Positions 1 through 6,914 of a stretch of 9,381 bases of DNA are shown here, in pieces (within the stretch, counting starts at the first letter, position 1; each line of letters starts with the position of its first letter). The DNA is from an uncultured Alphaproteobacteria bacterium. Its GTDB lineage: Bacteria > Pseudomonadota > Alphaproteobacteria > Minwuiales > Minwuiaceae. A program made the position numbers and the translations under genes. The notes under the pieces were generated by a model. The model was not told the origin of the DNA. It searched no databases and saw nothing but the letters and a program-made list of their open reading frames with translations. The stretch lies in the NCBI GenBank assembly GCA_913064755.1, contig CAJYBQ010000083.1, positions 1 to 9,381 of the forward strand, written 5' to 3'.

Positions 1-201
1 CCCTCCCGCCCCGACCCCGACCCCCCGCCCGTCCACCTTCAGGACGTGGGCCAGTACCGCCGGGTCGGCCGAGGCCTAGTGCGGGCCATTCCTGACCTCC
101 CCCCCCTTCTGGAGGGTCATGGCCTTCATCCGGTCAGGGGGGTTCACCGTTACCGTTGCCACCCCGTCCGCCACGTCATAGATGATCTGCTCGTAGTCCA
201 T
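1..201 (-). CDS. Enoyl-CoA hydratase/isomerase family protein, N-terminal fragment, interrupted by a stop codon and cut by the window edge
   Basis: The start ATG at 201 gives MDYEQIIYDVADGVATVTVN, then PPDRMKAMTLQ. This is the usual opening of crotonase-fold enoyl-CoA hydratases (typically DGVATITLNRPDRMNAFT), which hydrate or isomerise acyl-CoA thioesters in the cytoplasm. GGGGAG lies 7 nt upstream of the ATG as ribosome binding site. A TAG interrupts the frame at 78-76, but the same frame then continues as ASADPAVLAHVLKVDGRG, which still fits the family (compare ADPAVRAVVLTGAGRGF). No frameshift is therefore needed, only one bad codon. Further left the reading decays to glycine and valine where family members have the FCAGAD loop. 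The departures add G on the minus strand, which suggests base-calling errors at a contig end; a real pseudogene is the alternative. The catalytic C-terminal half is outside the window. Confidence 0.62.
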
Positions 202-234
202 ATCCGGCCTCCCCGACCAAAGCGTCATGTCTCC

Positions 235-263
235 GTTATGCAGATCAAGGGGAATTGAGACAA
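235..263 (-). promoter_or_regulatory. Candidate sigma-70-type promoter for the enoyl-CoA hydratase gene
   Basis: Read on the minus strand, TTGTCT (263-258) is followed after 17 nt by CATAAC (240-235). Each matches part of the -35/-10 consensus, and the spacing is ideal. The implied transcription start would be about 25 nt upstream of the ATG at 201. This is pattern matching only. Confidence 0.3.
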
Positions 264-321
264 GTGCATTAGGCGGGATCAGGCAGATTTCCCCGCTGGC
301 GAACACGTCCGAAGACCGGTT

Positions 322-360
322 GGGGAAGCCTGGTTCAGTCGGGGGAATCCAGGCTTCCCC
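322..360. repeat. Perfect 12-bp inverted repeat (strong hairpin) between two leftward genes
   Basis: GGGGAAGCCTGG at 322-333 is the exact reverse complement of CCAGGCTTCCCC at 349-360, with a 15-nt loop. It lies between the end of the Bax-like gene (507) and the start of the enoyl-CoA hydratase gene (201), both leftward. It could end transcription of the Bax-like gene, but no T-run follows the stem on either strand. An attenuator, a protein-binding site or a processed RNA structure are other readings. The rest of the 202-506 gap shows nothing else recognisable apart from the candidate promoter at 235-263. Confidence 0.55.
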
Positions 361-506
361 GCCAGTCAAACGCTGCCGGGAAGTCAGAGGGGGCGACAGC
401 GTTCGCTGGTTCGTTGCCACGCCGACGGTGGGACCAGCCGGAGCAGTGCAACGAACCCTCGTGCAGGTCGGCCCGATCACGGGTCGACCCGATCAGCAAT
501 CTCTGC

Positions 507-1256
507 TCAGTGAATGACGGCAGCCGGCGGCACCAGGCGGGTCCGGTCCAGCAGGGTCAGCGCCGCACCTTCGATCGCATAGAGCACGTCGGCAGCAAGG
601 TTCCGGTCACAGGGACCGGCATCGGCCAGCAACAGGCCCAGGCGATAGCCGTCAGGCCGCTTGCGATCCCGCTGGCGGTCATGCTCCCGGCGGAACGCCT
701 CGTCATCCATCAGGCTGCCCATGCCATGCAGGACATCCAGCGTCGCCTCCAGCAGGCTCGCATGGCGGGCGCGGCTGATCCCGCCTGCAGCCCGCACGGC
801 CGCCTGTGCCCGTCCGTACGGCAGGGAAAGTTCTTCGGGATACGGATTGCTGGGAAACTGGCCGTCGAGATTGCGCCCCCAGTCCGTCACCGCCGCGGCG
901 AGGCCGATCAGCAGGGACGGCGGCATCTCCGCCACCTCGTGCGTGTCGAGACCGGTTCGGGTGGCGCGGACCACCGCGTTGCGCACCCCGACGATCTCGT
1001 TCGCGCGCAGCACGACCGGCAACATGATGCTGACAAACGCCTGCTGGCGCTCCGCCATCCGGCGCGGCTCCTTGAGGTCCTGCGGCAGGCGAACCGCGAA
1101 CCGGCGGGGAACCCGGGCACCGATGCGTGCGGAGTGATAAGGATCATAGGCAAGTTCCAGCAACGCGGAGGACGTGGTTGCCACACGAAAGCTTGCCCCG
1201 CCGACCGAGACTTCGGCCCGACCCAGGGGATGGTCCTGCAGTGCCGAGAAAAACAC
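507..1256 (-). CDS. Bax-like glucosaminidase-family (GH73-related) protein, apparently lacking the catalytic Glu
   Basis: This 249-aa protein follows the layout of Bax-type N-acetylglucosaminidase proteins, which act on peptidoglycan. It has VPRRFAVRLPQDL (49-61), then FVSIMLPVVLRANE (74-87), then MPPSLLIGLAAAVTDWG (111-127), then DDEAFRREHDRQR (184-196), and a C-terminal LYAIEGAALTLLDRTRLVPP (225-244). In active members the third block reads like PPSLALAQAAIESGWGTS, and its Glu is the catalytic acid. Here that stretch is AAAVTDWG, one residue shorter with Thr/Asp, and the NLFGQ-like core after it is reduced to LDGQFPSNPY. It is probably a non-catalytic scaffold or binding protein. The start is a GTG at 1256 because AGGAGGT lies 7 nt upstream. 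In-frame ATGs at 1334, 1412 and 1523 have poor ribosome sites and add a low-complexity, non-family N-terminus. No signal peptide is visible. It lies downstream of the kinase gene in the same direction. Confidence 0.72.
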   Translation of the reverse strand: MFFSALQDHPLGRAEVSVGGASFRVATTSSALLELAYDPYHSARIGARVPRRFAVRLPQDLKEPRRMAERQQAFVSIMLPVVLRANEIVGVRNAVVRATRTGLDTHEVAEMPPSLLIGLAAAVTDWGRNLDGQFPSNPYPEELSLPYGRAQAAVRAAGGISRARHASLLEATLDVLHGMGSLMDDEAFRREHDRQRDRKRPDGYRLGLLLADAGPCDRNLAADVLYAIEGAALTLLDRTRLVPPAAVIH

Positions 1257-1622
1257 GTCCTGTACCTCCTGTTGCCGCGCACATGCCCGTGGTTCCGCCA
1301 ATGGCTTCGGTGGTGGCAGTGTTCGCGCTTCCATCCTGATCTGGGGGGTGGTGCGTGACCGGTCAGCGGCGCAGCTGTGGCCGATCTGTGACCGTGTCGA
1401 GCACACCTGCATCGGGGCGCCCACGCGCCAGGCACTGGCCCGCGTGACGGCCGGTGGCACCAGGGGCCCGGATGTCCGCGGATCGGCTGTGGTCACGCTG
1501 GTATTCCGACTGAACTTCTTCATGCCCCAGTATCCCGCGCCGATCGTGGCAGCGGTGTGGGATCATCGGGGCATCAGGAAGGCACGGTGGAAAACGATCA
1601 TTTCCGTCGGGAACGGCTGTTC
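1257..1622. other. 366-nt gap between kinase and Bax-like genes; repeated GCGTGAC motif
   Basis: I see no convincing gene in this stretch. The minus-strand frame is open up to an ATG at 1523, but the peptide it would add is unlike the family. GCGTGAC occurs at 1353-1359 and 1442-1448, with its inverse GTCACGC at 1492-1498. A perfect 10-bp palindrome TGACCGGTCA lies at 1356-1365. These could be binding sites for a regulator such as the adjacent OmpR-type protein, or chance in GC-rich DNA. A small GGAAC-AGCC-GTTCC hairpin directly follows the kinase stop codon and is too weak to call a terminator. Confidence 0.35.
1264..1270 (-). promoter_or_regulatory. Ribosome binding site that fixes the GTG start of the Bax-like gene
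   Basis: The minus strand reads AGGAGGT, matching the full anti-Shine-Dalgarno core, with a 7-nt spacer to GTG at 1256-1254. None of the three upstream in-frame ATGs has a comparable site. This is the best evidence for a non-ATG start here. Confidence 0.75.
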
Positions 1623-3086
1623 CTAAATGGCGGCGGGCAACCGCAGGACAATCGTCAGGCCACCATCTTCATTGCACTCGGCCTCCGCCGTTCCGCCAAG
1701 TGCTTCCATGTTGCGGCGCGTCAGCCAGAGCCCCAGTCCATCATGGCCGGCGTCACCCCCCGTCACATCGCGGATGGAAACGTGACGCAGGAAGATGAAC
1801 TCCAGCCGGTCCTCCGAGATGCCGGGTCCGTTGTCGGCGATGCGCACTTCCACTGTCCGCCCCGGAACCGCAAGGACATCGATCGTGATGCGGCCACCTT
1901 CCGACAGCAGGCTGAGGGCGTTTTCCAGCGGGTTCTCGATCGAGACGATCAGCAGTTCCTCGTTGCCGAGAACAAACGTATCCCCCTGCCGGCGCATGCT
2001 CAGGGTCGTACCGGTTTCCTCTGCGATCTCCCGGAACCCGTCAAAGATGCGACCAACCAGGTCGGCCAGGTCCAGGCGCTCCCGTTCGGGAGAGATCAAG
2101 GCAGCCGCCGCTTCCTCGCTCTTCCGGATGGCACCGATCAGGCCATCCAACCGCTGCACCGCCCGGTCGATCCGGTCGATGGAACTGCGCGGTCCATCCT
2201 GATCACCGGGGATGGCCCGGCGCAGCGGCTCCAAAGCCTGCGCGATCACGCCCACGGGCGTCTTCAGCGCATGGGCGTTCTCTTCCGCCGATGTCCGCAA
2301 CTGGTCGGCGGAACGGAGCAGGCTGCCGACCATGTCATCGAAACTGCCCGCGACATCATCCAGTTCCGGCATGCGGTTGTTCGCCCGGAAACTGGTCCGG
2401 CGGCCACCGCCCCGCCCCATCACCCGCGCCAGGCTGGCGAAGCGCCGGAGATTGCGGCGGACGGACAGGAACAGGCCGAAGACGGCCACCACCATCAGGA
2501 GATATATCCCGGCACTGACGAGCATTTCCGGGCTCTGCCAGTAGGGCACGTCGTCCGGCGCGCCGAGGCGCGCAACCTCGGATTTCGTCGTGACCACGAC
2601 CCAGCAGCCACTGGGACGACGAACGGGCGTCACGGAGGCAATGGCACGACGGCTGCCGGCAACGGTCTCGTAGACCGAACCGGTCGTGCCGATCCAGGCA
2701 CAATTGTCTTGCAGGATGGACAGCGCGCCCGTGGCCAGCAGACGTTCCTTCTCCGCGTCGAAGACTTCCTCGGAGATCTGCGGCCAGGCACCGACGAAGA
2801 AGAAGCCTGTACCTTCACCGTCCGGCCGGAACAGCACCCTGATGCCATTTCCACTCCGCTCGTAGCGGGCCAGGACGCCCTGCAATTCCGGCAGACGCGC
2901 CGGATCGAGTGCATCGGTGATGCCGATGGCGATCAGGTCCCCCTGCTCGGCAACCGCCCGACGCAGCAGATCACGACGCTCGCTGTCGGCTTCCTGAAGC
3001 TGCAGGTAGATGATCGCCGGCACGATGGCCAGGATCGCCGACAGGATGACCAGGCGCATCCACAGCGAACGCAGGAAGCGCATCAT
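1623..3086 (-). CDS. Membrane sensor histidine kinase
   Basis: This 487-aa inner-membrane two-component sensor autophosphorylates on His and passes the phosphate to the response regulator encoded just upstream. Visible features in order are: a first transmembrane helix (~11-30); a periplasmic sensor region (~31-185) holding only two cysteines, Cys129 and Cys161; a second helix (~188-208); a HAMP-like linker (~209-258); an H-box EENAHALKTPVG with phospho-acceptor His272; an N-box IENPLENAL (Asn385, Asn389); a G1 box IADNGPGIS (416-424); an F-box region FIFLRHVS; and a G2 box HDGLGLWLTRR (448-458). All ATP-binding motifs look intact, so it should be active. The start is an ATG-ATG pair at 3086/3083, and the true one is uncertain because the ribosome site is weak. 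The gene begins 18 nt after the regulator's stop codon, so the two form one operon. The signal sensed is not evident; the neighbouring BamE-like lipoprotein suggests an envelope cue. Confidence 0.93.
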   Translation of the reverse strand: MMRFLRSLWMRLVILSAILAIVPAIIYLQLQEADSERRDLLRRAVAEQGDLIAIGITDALDPARLPELQGVLARYERSGNGIRVLFRPDGEGTGFFFVGAWPQISEEVFDAEKERLLATGALSILQDNCAWIGTTGSVYETVAGSRRAIASVTPVRRPSGCWVVVTTKSEVARLGAPDDVPYWQSPEMLVSAGIYLLMVVAVFGLFLSVRRNLRRFASLARVMGRGGGRRTSFRANNRMPELDDVAGSFDDMVGSLLRSADQLRTSAEENAHALKTPVGVIAQALEPLRRAIPGDQDGPRSSIDRIDRAVQRLDGLIGAIRKSEEAAAALISPERERLDLADLVGRIFDGFREIAEETGTTLSMRRQGDTFVLGNEELLIVSIENPLENALSLLSEGGRITIDVLAVPGRTVEVRIADNGPGISEDRLEFIFLRHVSIRDVTGGDAGHDGLGLWLTRRNMEALGGTAEAECNEDGGLTIVLRLPAAI

Positions 3087-3104
3087 GCGCCGGGTTCCAC
3101 CAGG

Positions 3105-3845
3105 TCAGGAAGCAACCGGCTTCCGCCAGCGATAGCCAAGGCCCGGATAATTCTCGATCTCGTCGAAGTCGGCATCGACCGTCTCGAACTTTCTGCGGAT
3201 GCGCTTGATGATGCTGCGCACGTTGGTGCGATAACCGTCGTCACCGGACCCCGCGTGGAATCCCTCCCCCCGAACCAGGTCATAGATTTCCCGATAGCGC
3301 ATGTTGCGCCCGGCGCCTTCGGCCAGGTGGCGAACGACCGCAAATTCCGAGATCGTCAGGTCGACCTCGACATCCCGCCAGGTGGTGCGGGCGGAATCGG
3401 TATCGAGCAGCAGGTCACCAATCCGGGTCTCCACCGCGCGGGAACTGTCGGCACCACCTGCCGCACGCGCCCCGCCGAGGATCAGTTCGATCCGGCGCTT
3501 CAGGATCGAGAAGCTGCGGGATTTCTCGATGAAATCGACGGCACCGCCGATCAGCGCGGCCTCTTCGTAGATCTGGTCGCTGAGGACTGTCAGGAATATC
3601 ACCGGCAGTTCGCAGCCATCCTGGCGCAACTGCTTCAGCACTTCGATACCGTTCATGCGCGGCATCTTCCAGTCCAGCAGGATCAACCCGGGTGCGCCAC
3701 CTGCGCCCAGGGCCTGCAGCACATCGGGGCCATCGGGAAATTCCTGCACCACGAATCCCGCATCCTGCAGGTTCTGTGCAACGGATTCCCGGAACAGGTC
3801 ATCATCATCGACCAGGAATATCAGCGGCAAGCCAGGTTCATCCAT
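3105..3845 (-). CDS. OmpR/PhoB-type response regulator
   Basis: This 246-aa cytoplasmic transcription regulator is the expected partner of the histidine kinase that follows it. The receiver domain (~8-125) has the acidic cluster VDDDD (12-16), the phospho-acceptor Asp58 in LLDWKMP, the switch residue in FLTVLS and the lysine in VDFIEKS. The C-terminal winged helix starts near VETRIGDLLL and ends with the typical beta-hairpin sequence ENYPGLGYRWRKP. The start at ATG 3845 (MDEPGLPLIFLVDDDD) puts the receiver at the normal distance from the N-terminus and has GGGAGAG upstream. The in-frame ATG at 3908 would add 21 residues unlike the family. The chosen start overlaps the end of the lipoprotein gene by 8 nt, which points to translational coupling. 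Its DNA targets are unknown; the repeated motif in the 1257-1622 gap is a candidate. Confidence 0.94.
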   Translation of the reverse strand: MDEPGLPLIFLVDDDDLFRESVAQNLQDAGFVVQEFPDGPDVLQALGAGGAPGLILLDWKMPRMNGIEVLKQLRQDGCELPVIFLTVLSDQIYEEAALIGGAVDFIEKSRSFSILKRRIELILGGARAAGGADSSRAVETRIGDLLLDTDSARTTWRDVEVDLTISEFAVVRHLAEGAGRNMRYREIYDLVRGEGFHAGSGDDGYRTNVRSIIKRIRRKFETVDADFDEIENYPGLGYRWRKPVAS

Positions 3846-4365
3846 CTGCAGAAGTCTCTCCCGTCGGCGCGGGACATCTTTCGTCCCGCCCGGACGCAAT
3901 ATCCACATCCAGCCCCTGTGTCTCGAACGAAAGCGCCTTGAGCAACTGCTTGCTCACGTCCCTGAACAGGAAGAGCTCCAGACTGCAGCCTGAAAAGCGG
4001 TATTCCCAGACCGTTGCCGGCGACTGAATTCGCACTTCCACGGGCGTCCCCATCTGCTGCAGCAACTGGTTGGCGTCAAGTCCGACCAGGCTGACGAACG
4101 GCGGCTTTGCCGTGGGTACTTCCCGGGCATCGGGCGCCGTCGCGATCTTGGCACGGGCGACGGTCTGCGGTCGCTGCGGCGGCAGGGGAGGCGGTGGCCT
4201 GGAGGACTCCGTTCCGACAATGGACCTGCTGCCGGAAGACGGTTCGGTGGCCGGGCTGACGGCAGAGCCCGGATGCCCGTCGGTCGACACAAGCGGGTCC
4301 TGCTGCGCGCAGGCAGCAAGCAACCCCAGCAGCATGAAGCCCATCGCCGTCCGGACCCATTTCAT
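3838..4365 (-). CDS. BamE/SmpA/OmlA-like outer-membrane lipoprotein
   Basis: This 175-aa protein begins with a lipoprotein signal peptide, MKWVRTAMGFMLLGLLAAC. The lipobox LAAC predicts cleavage and lipidation at Cys19. The next residue is Ala, not Asp, which favours sorting to the outer membrane. A Ser/Pro-rich linker (~22-70, with a PPPPLPP run) leads to a C-terminal domain beginning LVGLDANQLLQQMGTPVEVR and continuing to VWEYRFSGCSLELFLFRD. This is the BamE/SmpA-like fold, also seen in beta-lactamase-inhibitor-like domains. BamE itself helps outer-membrane protein insertion, but this protein is a diverged relative and its own function is not known. It is first in an operon with the response regulator (8-nt overlap) and the kinase, and may report envelope state to them; that link is inferred. 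GGGGGG about 8 nt upstream of the ATG serves as ribosome site. Confidence 0.85.
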   Translation of the reverse strand: MKWVRTAMGFMLLGLLAACAQQDPLVSTDGHPGSAVSPATEPSSGSRSIVGTESSRPPPPLPPQRPQTVARAKIATAPDAREVPTAKPPFVSLVGLDANQLLQQMGTPVEVRIQSPATVWEYRFSGCSLELFLFRDVSKQLLKALSFETQGLDVDIASGRDERCPAPTGETSADG

Positions 4366-4481
4366 CCGGTCTATCCCCCCGAACCGATGTGACGTTGCAT
4401 CAGAATACCCCGAACAGCCCGCAAGGGGAATTCAGAAGCCAGACACCACTATTGGCGCCCGGGGTCCATGCCCGACATCAC

Positions 4482-4515
4482 ACCTGGTCGCCCGGGCAGA
4501 CAGGGTCGACCAGGT
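4482..4515 (-). terminator. Hairpin terminator candidate at the end of the phage gene cassette
   Basis: ACCTGGTCG (4482-4490) pairs with CGACCAGGT (4507-4515). Three further C-G pairs (4491-4493 with 4503-4505, one bulged T) give a 12-bp stem and a 9-nt loop. The stem starts within the stop codon (4517-4515) of the last phage gene. No T-run follows, so classical intrinsic termination is not certain. It coincides with the left boundary of the cassette. The remaining 4366-4481 has no clear gene or strong promoter, though it must hold the promoter for the lipoprotein operon unless that is read through. Confidence 0.5.
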
Positions 4516-4904
4516 CAAAGCGACCTGCCGAACCGCACACCTGCGCGTCCGAAGTCGATCAGGCTGCCGACGATCTGCGACCGCGCGCGCTGATCGGCGG
4601 CCGCATCATCGATCGCAGTCGCCGCCCGCGCCAGGCCGCTGCCGCGCCGGGCGGCACGGCGTGCCGCCATGGCCTGGCGCATCAGCGACCCGCTGGATGC
4701 CGAGACGCCGCGGGCCCCGGCCGCAACATTCTGACTGGCAAGACCCTGCGCCAGTTGCTGCTGGTTCTCCCGCTCTGCCCTTGCAAGGTCAAGCCGCGAG
4801 CGGGCGCGGGAAAACTTTCGCGTCGCGGATGCCGCCGACGCCTGTTGCGATGAGGCCAGGCCCGAAAGCCCGAGCGCAACCCCTGCGCTGACTGGATCTG
4901 CCAT
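4515..4904 (-). CDS. Small phage internal-virion-like protein (T7 gp14-type position)
   Basis: This 129-aa protein starts MADPVSAGVALGLSGLASSQ, a Gly/Ala-rich helix that could insert in a membrane. An Arg/Glu/Gln-rich helical, probably coiled-coil region (~30-60) follows, then NVAAGARGVSASSGSLMRQ. Phage internal core proteins next to tail tube genes often show this pattern, a short hydrophobic N-terminus and an AARGV-type SSGS segment. T7 gp14, the nearest concept, is ejected into the cell envelope at infection and is about 196 aa, so this one is short. The assignment rests mainly on position directly after tail tubular protein B and on general composition. Its ATG overlaps the upstream stop codon (TAATG), so translation is coupled. 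No larger core proteins (gp15/gp16 type) follow. The protein is strongly basic at its C-terminal half. Confidence 0.58.
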   Translation of the reverse strand: MADPVSAGVALGLSGLASSQQASAASATRKFSRARSRLDLARAERENQQQLAQGLASQNVAAGARGVSASSGSLMRQAMAARRAARRGSGLARAATAIDDAAADQRARSQIVGSLIDFGRAGVRFGRSL

Positions 4905-6910
4905 TACTGTGTCACCTCTGCTGTTATGGAAAGGATACTTGCGGGATTGGTCGAGCGACCTTCGACACGCACCGTCGTCGCGCCATCCCGGCGTCCCCCG
5001 GCCCATCCGAGAAACCGGACGGAGGCGGTTCCTCCCGTGGTGCGCGGTGGATCATCGAGAAGGGCCTCTCCGAGCCTGCGCCCGCCGACGTCGCGCCCGT
5101 TGACCTGATAGACGCTTGCCATGCCGGTGCGGACGGTTGCCCGGATCAGTCGATGCCGGTTGCCGATGAACGTGCCATCGGAGAGCTCGGCTTCGAGTGG
5201 CATTGTCTCCACCGACCAGTCGAATCGCCAACCGACCTCCAGCGTCGACACGGGCTCCGGCGTCGTCAGGGCACCATCGGCAACGGTCGCGGTACCAAGA
5301 TCACATCCATCCCCGAGAAGACTCACTTCGGCACCTTCCAGGGCGCCCAAGTCCGACCATTCGGAGGTCGGAACGGTGCCAACAGGCGTCGGCATGGTCG
5401 CCGCGTCCAATCGGCATTCGGGATCGAGCTGTTCGACGAAGAACCGATCGGTCCCGGCGATGTTGCGCGCGACAAGCGCATGTATCTTCGCCCCCACCGT
5501 GGCAATGGCCCGGACCTGGCCGGCGCCGCCAAGAACCATGCGCGTCCACCCGGCGATGTTTTGCGACCGACGGGTGTTGAGAACCGCCACCGAACCATCT
5601 GCATTGGCGAGCAGCAGATGATTGGCGGCGTCCGTTTCGGTCCCCATGCGCGCTGCCATGTCGACCGGGGCATTGATCAGTCCACCCGCCAGCAACCCGA
5701 TATCCTGTGGCACCAGGACCTGGCGGATATCGTCCAGTACCAGTTCGTTGCATGTCGCACGGGAGCCGTCGCTGGCGGCGCGGACGAAGACCACGGTCCC
5801 GTCAAGCTCGACCGGCCGGATACGCGACGCCGGCAGTTCACTCTGTCGCTTGAAGAAGAAGTTCCCGGGCGTGACCGGCGTTTCGGCACACGCGTAGATG
5901 CCGCCGGTGGTGAGGGCCAGGAACTCGTTGGAAACGAACAACTGCTCCACGGCGGCGATCTCGTCGTTGTCCAGGGTCAGTTCGACGGCTTCGTCATCCA
6001 GGGCGTCTGAGGTCGTGCCGAAATCGAAGAACGAACCGGCACGTGACCCCCAGATCGTCTGCGGACGCGCCCGGGTCTGGCCGAAGTAGAGCCGTCCCTG
6101 GAACAGGTTGACTGATCTGGGCCAACCACGAATGTCGGACCAGGCATCTTCCTCCACCGTCCACAACCCGGGTTCACTTGCCGTGGTTTCCTCCGGTTCG
6201 TTGACAACGGTCCCCCTGGCAACGGTCGCGCTTGTCATCTCCGTCAATCGGATCAGGCCACCGTGCAGGCGGACCCAGCAGGATGGCGCATCCGCGGAAA
6301 GGTCGACGTCGCTGAAATCCCCGGCATCGGACGACGTGATCGTGGCCGTGTTCCCGACGATGGAAACCGTCGCGGTGCCGACCGTCAGTCCCCTGAAATT
6401 GAATGTCGGGGCGTGGGTCAGCGGCAGATCGTCCAGAAACCATTCCTCGTCTACCGCATCGTGCTGACGCAGCAGTCGACGGGGCGGGTGCTGCGGGTGA
6501 ACCATGATCATCGTGTCGAGACTCTGCGTCCAGTCCACGTCCGTCAGCTCATCAGACGAGAAGAACCGGTCCGCATCATCGGCAACCGCCGGATCTGGAA
6601 CGAGCGACTGCATGAGCATGCCGTCGCGAAAGATGTCGATCCGTTGATGCGAGAGAGCGATCAGGTAGGAACGGTCGAGGGCGAACGTGAAGCTTGCCAG
6701 TCGAATGGTCGTGGCGTCGCCCGGCGGCGATATTTCGCCGATGCGCCGGAAACCACCGCGCGTCATCACACCCCCCTGGGACATGCCCAGCATGTTCGTC
6801 AGATCACGGGCGCCGGCATGATAGGCCTTCACATCCAGGCGGGCCTCGACGGCACTGTCGAGCATGCCGCTGGTAAAGCTGAATTGCTGCAGGGACTTGC
6901 GGATGGGCAT
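4904..6910 (-). CDS. Phage tail tubular protein B-like (T7 gp12 type)
   Basis: This 668-aa protein carries the N-terminal signature of podovirus tail nozzle proteins: FTSGMLDSAVEARLDVKAYH, then ARDLTNMLGMSQGGVMTRGGFRRIGE. Relatives read like SPRLAGRVDLDKYYQGCRTLENM and PQGGVTRRPGTRYI. In T7-like phages this protein forms the hexameric nozzle below the gp11 ring. T7 gp12 is about 794 aa, so this length is in range. Later stretches match the usual beta-rich body, for example RGWPRSVNLFQGRLYFGQT followed by a GSRAG segment, and an AVEQLFVSNEFLALTTGGIY stretch. The start at ATG 6910 follows the previous stop by 4 nt with GGGGGTAG as ribosome site. The longer ATG at 7021 would overlap the preceding gene by over 100 nt. 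The frame is intact with no sign of decay. The stop codon is shared with the next start (TAATG). Confidence 0.85.
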   Translation of the reverse strand: MPIRKSLQQFSFTSGMLDSAVEARLDVKAYHAGARDLTNMLGMSQGGVMTRGGFRRIGEISPPGDATTIRLASFTFALDRSYLIALSHQRIDIFRDGMLMQSLVPDPAVADDADRFFSSDELTDVDWTQSLDTMIMVHPQHPPRRLLRQHDAVDEEWFLDDLPLTHAPTFNFRGLTVGTATVSIVGNTATITSSDAGDFSDVDLSADAPSCWVRLHGGLIRLTEMTSATVARGTVVNEPEETTASEPGLWTVEEDAWSDIRGWPRSVNLFQGRLYFGQTRARPQTIWGSRAGSFFDFGTTSDALDDEAVELTLDNDEIAAVEQLFVSNEFLALTTGGIYACAETPVTPGNFFFKRQSELPASRIRPVELDGTVVFVRAASDGSRATCNELVLDDIRQVLVPQDIGLLAGGLINAPVDMAARMGTETDAANHLLLANADGSVAVLNTRRSQNIAGWTRMVLGGAGQVRAIATVGAKIHALVARNIAGTDRFFVEQLDPECRLDAATMPTPVGTVPTSEWSDLGALEGAEVSLLGDGCDLGTATVADGALTTPEPVSTLEVGWRFDWSVETMPLEAELSDGTFIGNRHRLIRATVRTGMASVYQVNGRDVGGRRLGEALLDDPPRTTGGTASVRFLGWAGGRRDGATTVRVEGRSTNPASILSITAEVTQ

Positions 6911-6914
6911 CTGG

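Noticed and set aside
480..491. 12-bp palindrome CGGGTCGACCCG
   Set aside because: One or two such palindromes are expected by chance here, and as a hairpin it has almost no stem and no T-run.
414..1358. 314-codon plus-strand open frame
   Set aside because: It is antisense to the Bax-like gene. The minus-strand product has the family blocks and a strong ribosome site; this one has neither.
1557..3941. Very long open frame (794 codons) on the plus strand
   Set aside because: It is antisense to the histidine kinase and response regulator, which carry complete family motifs. Long antisense frames are expected in GC-rich genes, and its translation is low-complexity (Gln/Arg/His-rich) with no recognisable domain.
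5153..6010. 285-codon plus-strand open frame
   Set aside because: It is a shadow of the tail tubular protein B gene in GC-rich DNA, with no motif or ribosome site.
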